NCBI GenBank assembly: GCA_938028175.1
Contig: CALJAE010000042.1
Span: 1 to 8,041, forward strand
DNA length: 8,041 nt
Direction of reading: 5' to 3'
Origin: an uncultured Acidimicrobiales bacterium
GTDB taxonomy: Bacteria; Actinomycetota; Acidimicrobiia; Acidimicrobiales; SZUA-35
The notes under the pieces are model-generated. The model did no database searches and had not been told where the DNA came from. It was given only the letters and a program-made list of their open reading frames with translations. Shown here piece by piece: positions 1-5,530 of this stretch; the first letter of the stretch is position 1; each line of letters opens with the position of its first letter. Made by a program: the position numbers and the translations under genes.

Positions 1-200
1 GGCGTAGGCTCAGCCTGCGGCTTAGTCTCAGTGAGATCGAGCTTTATTTCGAATACAGACTCGATGAATGGGATAAGACCTGGGATGTCGTAGCCACACA
101 GGTCATACCTATCGCCGGTAAATCGCACGCTTCTATCGGGGTTAACTTCGAACTTAGTATCGGCGAAGCCCCATTTATGGTCGTATTTTTCGTTAATCAT
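1..200 (-). CDS. AGPS-like FAD-linked oxidase, N-terminal part (cut by window edge)
   Basis: This gene starts with ATG at 198-200 and runs off the left edge, leaving 66 complete codons. An in-frame TAG lies three codons upstream, so this is the earliest possible start; the ribosome-binding site is weak (GAGAG just before the ATG). The visible protein contains 'HKWGFADTKFEVN' followed by 'FTGDRYDLCGYDIPGL'. This follows, from memory, the N-terminal segment of alkylglycerone-phosphate synthase ('KWNGWGYNDSKF...LTGKRYPLSGMGLP'), which precedes the FAD-binding (PCMH/VAO-type) domain. AGPS forms the ether bond in ether lipids; bacterial relatives are often annotated simply as GlcD-like FAD-binding oxidases with unknown substrate. 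The FAD domain and the catalytic residues are outside the window, so the reaction cannot be assigned. It lies 72 bases downstream of the dapF-like gene on the same strand and may be cotranscribed with it. A GlcD-type glycolate oxidase is the main alternative. Confidence 0.62.
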   Translation of the reverse strand, partial: MINEKYDHKWGFADTKFEVNPDRSVRFTGDRYDLCGYDIPGLIPFIESVFEIKLDLTETKPQAEPT

Positions 201-237
201 CGCTCTCTACAGGGTACAGCTCGCCTACAAATTTGGA

Positions 238-259
238 CTAGTTGAAAGTCGTTAACTAG
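238..259 (-). repeat. Inverted repeat in the gap between dapF and the AGPS-like gene
   Basis: Perfect 6-base arms CTAGTT (238-243) and AACTAG (254-259) flank a 10-base loop. In RNA read on the minus strand the stem can gain one G-U pair. No run of T follows the stem on the minus strand, so it is not a standard intrinsic terminator. It could be a processing or attenuation hairpin, or chance. The rest of the 72-base gap shows no clear promoter. Confidence 0.35.
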
Positions 260-272
260 CAACAACAGGTTG

Positions 273-1340
273 CTATAAGTGAAAGGCCTTCTCTGCGGCA
301 TCAAAATCAGCCTCAATTCCGGCATTTTCAACGATCGAACGATTCTCCTCAAATAACTTCCGAAACTGAGAAATCTCACCCTTATTGCTTTCTGGGCCGT
401 CGACAACACTGAACGTACCATCGGGAAAGAGCTCCACCTTTGCGGTATAAACATAATTGGCGTTACCAGTAAGTAGTCCAAAGTAGTCGTCTTCAAGAGC
501 CCTGAGCTCAACGTATGCAGGCCCTCCGACGTTTCTAAGCAACACTGGGTCTAAGCCATCAACCACCCCCGTCTTAGTCAAGACTGCACGACTAGCAGTT
601 TGTCCGGAACCACAAGAAGCGGTTAAACCAGCACCACGCTCAAAGGTCCTGACAAAGAACTCTTTCTGGCCGTCGCTATCAGGAAGTTCAGCTACAAACG
701 AAACATTCGCTCCATCTGGAATTAACTCGTTGGGAATTGAGAGCCTTTCACCGACATAAATAAGCTGCTCTAGATCGAACTCGTCGACCATTGCTACCAC
801 ATGATTATTCGGAATTGCTAGGGCCGTGAAATTCAAATCAGTCCCAGAGGCTTCGATCTTTGATTCAATGAATTCAGGAGAATCTACGTTGATCGGAAGA
901 TCACTCGAAGTAAATGAAATGCTCCTTGTCGAAATAGTAGTCGCTTCGAGATCTCCGAAAAGCTCGCTTTCGGAACCCACAAACGGCGAACCATCGGAGG
1001 TGATAACTACTTGCTCTAACTCCTCAACGGTTTGATCATTAACCAAACGTGTCACTGCACGTAGCCCGTTTCCGCACATGCCAGCAAAGGAACCATCCGG
1101 GTTATAGAAGTTTGCATCAACGTGACCATGTTCGTCGATATCTAAAAAGTAGACCCCATCAGCGCCGAAGTGGCCGTCCCGCCGACAAAGAGACAACACA
1201 AGAGTCTGAGCAAATATAGGTGGATTAGATGGGTCGTTACCTTCGACCAAACCGAAGTGTTCCATCAAACGCTGCCACGGTTGTGTCACCATGATGATGT
1301 CATTAGAAGAACCGTGCATCTTGTGGAATTCAAGAATCAT
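273..1340 (-). CDS. dapF: Diaminopimelate epimerase-like protein, long divergent form
   Basis: DapF interconverts LL- and meso-diaminopimelate in the cytoplasm, for lysine and peptidoglycan synthesis, using two cysteines and no cofactor. Both are visible: Cys89 in 'MCGNGLRAV' and Cys243 in 'TASCGSGQTAS'. Other family landmarks are 'HGSSND' (residues 9-14), 'FGADG' (58-62), 'NFYNPDGS' (77-84), 'NNHVVAMVD' (178-186) and 'RTFERGAG' (231-238), whose Glu-Arg pair binds substrate in known structures. Departures from the consensus are CGSG in place of CGTG, 'GLT' in place of 'GET', and 'GSSND' in place of 'GxGND'. At 355 aa it is far longer than the usual 270-285; about 50 residues follow the normal end and finish in a charged, probably helical tail. 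The ATG at 1338-1340 is 11 bases from the kinase stop, with AGGG nine bases upstream. Such divergence leaves room for a changed substrate. The fold assignment is strong; the exact reaction is less sure. Confidence 0.83.
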   Translation of the reverse strand: MILEFHKMHGSSNDIIMVTQPWQRLMEHFGLVEGNDPSNPPIFAQTLVLSLCRRDGHFGADGVYFLDIDEHGHVDANFYNPDGSFAGMCGNGLRAVTRLVNDQTVEELEQVVITSDGSPFVGSESELFGDLEATTISTRSISFTSSDLPINVDSPEFIESKIEASGTDLNFTALAIPNNHVVAMVDEFDLEQLIYVGERLSIPNELIPDGANVSFVAELPDSDGQKEFFVRTFERGAGLTASCGSGQTASRAVLTKTGVVDGLDPVLLRNVGGPAYVELRALEDDYFGLLTGNANYVYTAKVELFPDGTFSVVDGPESNKGEISQFRKLFEENRSIVENAGIEADFDAAEKAFHL

Positions 1341-1349
1341 AGTAACAAA

Positions 1350-1354
1350 CCCTA
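1350..1354 (-). promoter_or_regulatory. dapF ribosome-binding site overlapping the glycerate kinase stop codon
   Basis: On the minus strand the kinase ends in TAG (1352-1354) and the overlapping AGGG (1350-1353) sits nine bases before the dapF ATG. Ribosomes finishing the kinase would therefore end on the dapF binding site, which suggests translational coupling and one shared transcript. Confidence 0.5.
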
Positions 1355-2635
1355 TTCTGCGTACTTAAAAAGAAATAGTAGATCATTAACATTAGTGCCT
1401 GTCGGCCCTGTCCGTATCAAATGATCACCCAAGGAGTCGAAATAAGAGTAGCTGTCGTTGTTCGCTAGGTACTCAGCAGCATTTAGCCCTAAGGCATTAC
1501 CTTGAGTCACAGTAGAGCCTGTGACTAACGCACCGGCTGCGTCTGTGGGACCATCCTCGCCATCGGTAGCAAATGAAGCAATAGCAATATTCTCAGCTCC
1601 GTCGATCGCAATCGCAGCAGCCAGCGCAAGTTCTTGGTTTCGCCCCCCTTCGCCCGTACCAGAACCGTTGATTTGCACGGTCGTCTCTCCACCAAGTATC
1701 AAGCATTGACCGATTACTAGATCGTCGAAAAGTTGAGCGGCACTTTCCCCAGCTTGCTTAGCCGGACCAGTTAGCCAAGGTTTCCTAATTACTGCGTCGA
1801 AACCTAAACTTTGCGCTGCGGTGAGACATGCTTTAGCAGCTTCGTCCAAATTTCCGACGAATTCAAATGGTGCATCAAAAGTCTGAGGCGGCGAGTTGGT
1901 CTTTGCTATTTGATCTAACTCGTTGGGAACCTGAATATCATATTTATTGAGCACAGCAACTGCATCTTGGGCAGAACCAGCCCTTGGAACTGTTGGCCCA
2001 CTTGCGATGATTTCTGCAGAGTCGCCGACTACATCTGACAAAATAAGTGTAAGAGTTTTGGCTGGAAATGCTGCTTCGGCCAATCGACCGCCCTTCACTT
2101 GATCAAGCTGCTGTCGGATGATATTGAATTCACCGATATCACATCCACTCGCAAGTAGTTGCTCTGACAGCTCTTGCCAAGCATCTAGTTTCATTGTTGG
2201 CTTTGCACACAGCGCTGAGCCGCCTCCGGAGATCAGAAAGACAACAGTGTCTTGCTCACTAAGATCAGCGAGTACTTCTAGCACTCGCTCTGCGGCCTTA
2301 ACTGAAACTGGATTAGAGATTGGATGACCCGAATAGAAAAGCTCGAAATTCTCTGAAGACACATCGCCTGTCTGGCCTTCCTTGGTTATAACCACACCCC
2401 GACATTCGCGAGCGCCAGCAGACTCAATAAATCCGTTCGTCATCGGTATGGCAGCTTTGCCAATGGCGATAACCACCAGTGGTCTCTCTCCCAGCTCGAT
2501 TCGGTGACCCCGCGTCAATAACTCGTTAGCATTGAACGCAATAGCAGACTCGACACAGCCAGCGGGCTCTACAGACTCGAGTGCCGCAGCTATTAGCGTC
2601 TCGACATGTGAGCGGGCGTTGAGGATCTGCAGCAT
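1352..2635 (-). CDS. Glycerate 2-kinase, MOFRL family
   Basis: This cytoplasmic enzyme phosphorylates D-glycerate with ATP, giving 2-phosphoglycerate that feeds glycolysis; it handles glycerate from the glycolate/glyoxylate, serine or hydroxypyruvate routes. At 427 aa it has the family's normal length. The N-terminal DUF4147 domain shows 'AIGKAA' (57-62, with the lysine expected to be catalytic), 'SGHP' (102-105), 'ISGGGSALC' (135-143), 'SDVVGD' (200-205) and 'ASGPT' (211-215). The C-terminal MOFRL domain shows 'GGETT' (315-319), 'GGRNQELAL' (330-338), 'ATDGEDGPTDAAGA' (356-369) and the closing 'TGTNVNDLLFLF'. The ATG at 2633-2635 is the first start after an in-frame TGA; its ribosome-binding site is poor (GGGG). 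It leads the minus-strand run kinase, dapF, AGPS-like gene, and is divergent from gmd. Names used for this family include garK, gckA and ttuD; I give no symbol. Confidence 0.93.
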   Translation of the reverse strand: MLQILNARSHVETLIAAALESVEPAGCVESAIAFNANELLTRGHRIELGERPLVVIAIGKAAIPMTNGFIESAGARECRGVVITKEGQTGDVSSENFELFYSGHPISNPVSVKAAERVLEVLADLSEQDTVVFLISGGGSALCAKPTMKLDAWQELSEQLLASGCDIGEFNIIRQQLDQVKGGRLAEAAFPAKTLTLILSDVVGDSAEIIASGPTVPRAGSAQDAVAVLNKYDIQVPNELDQIAKTNSPPQTFDAPFEFVGNLDEAAKACLTAAQSLGFDAVIRKPWLTGPAKQAGESAAQLFDDLVIGQCLILGGETTVQINGSGTGEGGRNQELALAAAIAIDGAENIAIASFATDGEDGPTDAAGALVTGSTVTQGNALGLNAAEYLANNDSYSYFDSLGDHLIRTGPTGTNVNDLLFLFKYAE

Positions 2636-2754
2636 AAGGCCCCATAATTTTACTCATACGCTCGCCCTTCAATGAGTCTTTGCGCTATTCTTCGCATGTG
2701 GTGGAGCAATATGGCAGTAGTCATTAAACTAGAGCAAGATCAACGGAGAAATAG
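2636..2754. promoter_or_regulatory. Divergent intergenic region between glycerate kinase and gmd
   Basis: These 119 bases must hold the promoters for gmd (plus) and probably for the kinase run (minus). On the minus strand a TAAAAT box (2647-2652) lies 11 bases before the kinase ATG, with TTGAAG (2667-2672) 14 bases further upstream. That spacing is shorter than the usual 16-18, so this is a weak candidate; if used, the transcript would be nearly leaderless. No convincing -35/-10 pair is visible for gmd; TATTCT (2686-2691) is the best -10-like element but has no matching -35. The gmd ribosome-binding site GGAG is at 2745-2748, six bases before its ATG. Confidence 0.4.
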
Positions 2755-2758
2755 ATGA
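2711..2758 (+). CDS. Possible 15-aa leader ORF overlapping the gmd start
   Basis: ATG at 2711 is preceded by GGTGGAG (ending at 2706) and opens a frame of 15 codons, peptide MAVVIKLEQDQRRNR. It ends in TGA at 2756-2758, overlapping the gmd ATG (2755-2757) as ATGA. The same frame has two earlier ATG codons, at 2696 and 2672, without good ribosome-binding sites. The SD-ATG pairing and the stop-start overlap are what a translationally coupled leader would show. A short open frame is also likely by chance, and the peptide matches nothing I know. I would treat it as a candidate only. Confidence 0.3.
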   Translation: MAVVIKLEQDQRRNR

Positions 2759-3744
2759 CAAAGAGAGCACTAATAACGGGCCTCACAGGACAAGACGGTT
2801 CCTACCTTGCTGAATTGCTATTAGACAAAGGCTACGAAGTAGCTGGCATGGTAAGACGGTCGAGCACAATCAACTTCGATCGCCTCAGACACATCCAAGA
2901 CGATATTCAAATCGTCCAAGGCGACCTTCTTGACGAAGCATCGCTTCAGGACGCCATCTCCCAAACACAGCCCGATGAGGTCTACAACCTTGCGGCTCAA
3001 TCATTTGTGCAAACTTCTTGGCAGCAGCCATCGCTAACGGGTGATACAACAGCCGTTGGGGTAACCAAACTTCTAAACGCCGTACTGGCACAGTCCCGAC
3101 TGATGGACAAGCAGATTCGTTTCTACCAGGCTTCCTCTTCTGAAATGTTTGGCAAAGTCCAGCAAGTTCCACAGACAGAGGCAACTCCGTTCTACCCTCG
3201 CTCGCCATACGGTGTGGCAAAGGTTTATGGGCATTGGATTACAGTCAACTACCGTGAGAGCTATGACATGCATGCCTCTTCGGGGATTCTCTTCAACCAC
3301 GAAAGCCCACGACGCGGACTTGAGTTTGTAACTCGCAAGATCACCTACAATGTAGCCAAGATTAAGCATGGCCTGGCCAAGGAGCTTCGACTAGGCGATC
3401 TAGACCCACAAAGAGATTGGGGTTTTGCTGGAGACTACGTCGAAGCGATGTGGCTCATGCTTCAACAAGATAAGCCTAAGGACTATGTCATCTCCACTGG
3501 AGAAACCCATAGTGTTCAAGAGTTCTGTGAACTAGCGTTCGGTGCAGTTGATCTAAATTGGCAAGACTATGTCGTGCAGGACAAAAAGTTTATGCGACCT
3601 GCTGAAGTCGACTTACTAATCGGTGATTCTTCTAAGGCCCAGGCTGAGTTAGGTTGGAAACCTAAGACAGCGTTTAACGACCTTGTGAGAATGATGGTCG
3701 AGTCTGATCTTGATCTAGTCGCTAAAGAATATAGCGTTGACTAG
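2755..3744 (+). CDS. gmd: GDP-mannose 4,6-dehydratase
   Basis: This cytoplasmic NADP-dependent extended SDR converts GDP-D-mannose to GDP-4-keto-6-deoxy-D-mannose, the branch point to GDP-fucose, GDP-rhamnose, GDP-perosamine and GDP-colitose. The 329 aa match the family in length. Visible are the Rossmann dinucleotide-binding loop 'GLTGQDGSY' (9-17), 'VRRSS' (33-37), the catalytic region 'QASSSEMFG' (125-133; Ser128 and Glu130 sit where E. coli has Thr132 and Glu134), Tyr152 and Lys156 in 'SPYGVAKVYGHW', the hallmark 'GILFNHESPRRG' (177-188) with 'FVTRKIT', and 'RPAEVDLLIGD' (281-291). ATG at 2755 has GGAG six bases upstream. It is the only certain plus-strand gene here, so it needs its own promoter in the gap to its left. 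Its stop overlaps the stop of the facing gene. No reductase or epimerase to finish the sugar is in view. Confidence 0.96.
   Translation: MTKRALITGLTGQDGSYLAELLLDKGYEVAGMVRRSSTINFDRLRHIQDDIQIVQGDLLDEASLQDAISQTQPDEVYNLAAQSFVQTSWQQPSLTGDTTAVGVTKLLNAVLAQSRLMDKQIRFYQASSSEMFGKVQQVPQTEATPFYPRSPYGVAKVYGHWITVNYRESYDMHASSGILFNHESPRRGLEFVTRKITYNVAKIKHGLAKELRLGDLDPQRDWGFAGDYVEAMWLMLQQDKPKDYVISTGETHSVQEFCELAFGAVDLNWQDYVVQDKKFMRPAEVDLLIGDSSKAQAELGWKPKTAFNDLVRMMVESDLDLVAKEYSVD
3741..3744. other. CTAG palindrome shared by two convergent stop codons
   Basis: The plus-strand gmd stop TAG occupies 3742-3744 and the minus-strand nucleotidyltransferase stop TAG occupies 3741-3743. The self-complementary CTAG supplies both. 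There is no intergenic space for a terminator, so each transcript must run into the antisense of the other gene or stop inside it. This is seen directly in the sequence. Confidence 0.9.
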
Positions 3745-4217
3745 CTGTTCTCGCTAGGTAACGCTGAGGCCTCAGTTTCAATACCTAGTTCCATGTTGAT
3801 TCTGCTACTCGAGTCTGCTTTTTCGTTTCCACCCATATCGAAAACCATCTCAATCCCGAACTCTTCACATACTCCAGTTTCTGGAACGACCTCGCCTGAG
3901 GACCGGTCACCGCCGTTAGCGAAGACTAGATCACAGTCAGAGTACTTCTCGGCAAAAACTCTAATCGACTCAGAAACTGCTCTGTCTTCATCCACAGCCA
4001 CCATCGCATCATCTACATGGCGGATGGCGTTGACCACTCGAAGACGATCTGACTCTTCCTGAATAACCTTACCTTTCTTCATGACCTGCTGCGCATTGTT
4101 ATTCACGATGACCGCTAGAAAGTCTCCGGCGGATGCTGCAGCCTCCATCATGTCTAGATGGCCAGCATGAAGCGGTGAGAAATATCCGCTAATAATTACT
4201 CCACGTTTCTTTGACAT
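3741..4217 (-). CDS. Cytidylyltransferase-like nucleotidyltransferase (single domain)
   Basis: The 158-aa protein is a stand-alone nucleotidyltransferase of the HxGH class, which joins a nucleotide from CTP or ATP to a phosphorylated sugar or alcohol, as in glycerol-3-phosphate cytidylyltransferase or the C-terminal half of HldE. The start 'GVIISGYFSPLHAGHLDMM' holds the nucleotide-binding HAGH (17-20); 'DRLRVVNAIRHVDD' (57-70) and 'FANGGDR' (99-105) are typical, and 'SSSRI' (136-140) sits where the ISSTxI phosphate-binding motif is expected. Substrate cannot be read from these motifs; sugar 1-phosphate, glycerol phosphate and ethanolamine phosphate are all possible. ATG at 4215-4217 has AAAGG about ten bases upstream. 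It is the last gene of the minus-strand glycosyltransferase run, 55 bases after the 412-aa transferase, suggesting it activates a precursor or decoration for the same glycan. Confidence 0.82.
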   Translation of the reverse strand: MSKKRGVIISGYFSPLHAGHLDMMEAAASAGDFLAVIVNNNAQQVMKKGKVIQEESDRLRVVNAIRHVDDAMVAVDEDRAVSESIRVFAEKYSDCDLVFANGGDRSSGEVVPETGVCEEFGIEMVFDMGGNEKADSSSRINMELGIETEASALPSENS

Positions 4218-4272
4218 TTCTACTCAACCTTTCAACGTCGACAGCATCACTCTAATACCTCATAACAGCTGG

Positions 4273-5511
4273 CTAGAGCAACTCCTGAAACAACTTCTCA
4301 TAGGCCGCCGCCTGAGTAGCTGCATCCATAACCACATCGGGACGACTTGCATACTTGCGGGCGTTGTCACCGAGACGACCCAGCTCGTCAGAACCCAAAG
4401 TGATCATCTTCTCTAACGCAGCTATAAACTCGGCTGGAAGCTCAGGAGGAACAGATACACCACAATCAGCATTATCTATAACGCTGGCCACCTCGCTTGG
4501 CTGGTCAATACTTGCCACAACCGGTCTGGCAGCGGACAGAATGCTATACAACTTGGAAGGGGTCGAACTCTTGGCCAAGCCTCTCTTGAGTAAAATCAAA
4601 TGGATATCGGCTGCACCCAAGACTTCAGATAAGCGTTCTCGTTCAGCAAAATCTCTAACAATAACATTGTCCATATCTGCCGACCAACGATCGATTCCTG
4701 CCCTTGCTGCTCCTTCACCATTAATACAGAACATAACATCGGGCCGTGCTCGAAAATACTCGGCCGCATACCTGACTAAATCGAACGATTGTGAGAGCCC
4801 AACGTTTCCGGCATACATCACCAAGGTTTGATTCGGTTTGACTCCCAGTTCCGCACGGAAAGCGTTGTCTCGCTCGGTCACTTTGATCTGAGTTGTGTCA
4901 ACGAAATTAGGGATTATCTTTACCTTGCTTGAATCACCGTAAGGCAGCTTAGACACAATGTTGGATCGCTGATCTTGTGAAAGAACCGTTATGGCATCAG
5001 ATCGACGGTACAGCGACTTCTCGTACCGTTTCGCTAAACCGATGACTCGCTTATTTGTTAAAGCTCTTAGCTCAACAGCTACGTCTGGAAAGATGTCTTG
5101 GATATTGAATACGAATGGGACTCGCCTTCTCCTGGCTGCCAGATAAGCGGCCTCCCCCATAAATATAGGAGGACTCATGCCCATAACAACATCGATTTTC
5201 CCTTTTGAAATTGCATGTCCTGCGACTAGAGAAGTAAATCCAACGAAGCCAACGGCTCTGGCTGCGATATTTGTTTTAGAAGTTGGGAATGGATAGACAC
5301 GAGTGATACTTCCCCATTCAGTTTTTTCTAACCGCCAGGGCCTACCTTTCCATTCCTCGGCCACACGGTGCCCCTTATACCAGGGCAAAGACGTGACAAC
5401 GTCGATTTCGTGGCCCCTGTCTGCTAGAGACTCAACCAGACGCGTCATGACTACACCAGTGGCAGCATTAATATCAGGTGTGAAGTGAGGACAGCAAAGG
5501 AGCAGACGCAT
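4273..5511 (-). CDS. Glycosyltransferase, GT4-type, WbuB/WcaI-like
   Basis: This 412-aa protein has the two Rossmann halves of a GT-B glycosyltransferase and probably adds one sugar to a lipid-linked polysaccharide precursor at the cytoplasmic membrane face. The N-terminal half begins 'MRLLLCCPHFTPDINAATGVV' in two-domain style, then 'LADRGHEIDVVT' (29-40), 'MGMSPPIFMGEAA' (110-122) and 'NIQDIFPDVAVE' (136-147), the last typical of WbuB/WcaI-like enzymes. The C-terminal half has 'MYAGNVGLSQSFD' (232-244) and 'STPSKLYSILSAARPVVAS' (316-334). In many GT4 enzymes a glutamate of the EX7E motif lies three residues after the PSK lysine; here it is Ser323. Donor and acceptor are not deducible. It begins 19 bases after the previous gene's TAG, with no evident ribosome-binding site and with its ATG inside an inverted repeat, so translation may depend on coupling. 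Confidence 0.9.
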   Translation of the reverse strand: MRLLLCCPHFTPDINAATGVVMTRLVESLADRGHEIDVVTSLPWYKGHRVAEEWKGRPWRLEKTEWGSITRVYPFPTSKTNIAARAVGFVGFTSLVAGHAISKGKIDVVMGMSPPIFMGEAAYLAARRRRVPFVFNIQDIFPDVAVELRALTNKRVIGLAKRYEKSLYRRSDAITVLSQDQRSNIVSKLPYGDSSKVKIIPNFVDTTQIKVTERDNAFRAELGVKPNQTLVMYAGNVGLSQSFDLVRYAAEYFRARPDVMFCINGEGAARAGIDRWSADMDNVIVRDFAERERLSEVLGAADIHLILLKRGLAKSSTPSKLYSILSAARPVVASIDQPSEVASVIDNADCGVSVPPELPAEFIAALEKMITLGSDELGRLGDNARKYASRPDVVMDAATQAAAYEKLFQELL

Positions 5512-5525
5512 ATCGAGCTATATGC
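5508..5525 (-). repeat. Inverted repeat enclosing a glycosyltransferase start codon
   Basis: Perfect 6-base arms GCATAT (5508-5513) and ATATGC (5520-5525) surround a 6-base loop. In the minus-strand mRNA the second arm contains the ATG (5509-5511), so a hairpin would bury the start codon. No Shine-Dalgarno sequence is evident here. A ribosome coming off the upstream gene, whose TAG is 19 bases before the ATG, would reach and melt the hairpin. Stem stability is modest because it is A-T rich. Confidence 0.45.
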
Positions 5526-5530
5526 TACAA

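Noticed and set aside
238..259. Inverted repeat as an intrinsic terminator after dapF
   Set aside because: No T-run follows the stem on the transcribed strand and the stem has only six mostly A-T pairs. It is kept only as an inverted repeat.
197..511. 104-codon minus-strand frame over the dapF end and the gap before the AGPS-like gene
   Set aside because: It overlaps the 3' part of dapF in another frame, has no family motif, and ends inside the real AGPS-like start region.
273..1340. Assignment of the epimerase to proline racemase or PrpF
   Set aside because: The 'MCGNG' and 'ERGAGxTxxCG' motifs and the N-terminal 'FHKMHGSSND' follow DapF order and spacing better than either relative.
4355..4831. 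158-codon open frame on the plus strand inside the 412-aa glycosyltransferase
   Set aside because: Its translation is rich in Ser, Pro and Arg with no recognisable motif, and it lies wholly antisense to a well-supported gene. It is a frame shadow.
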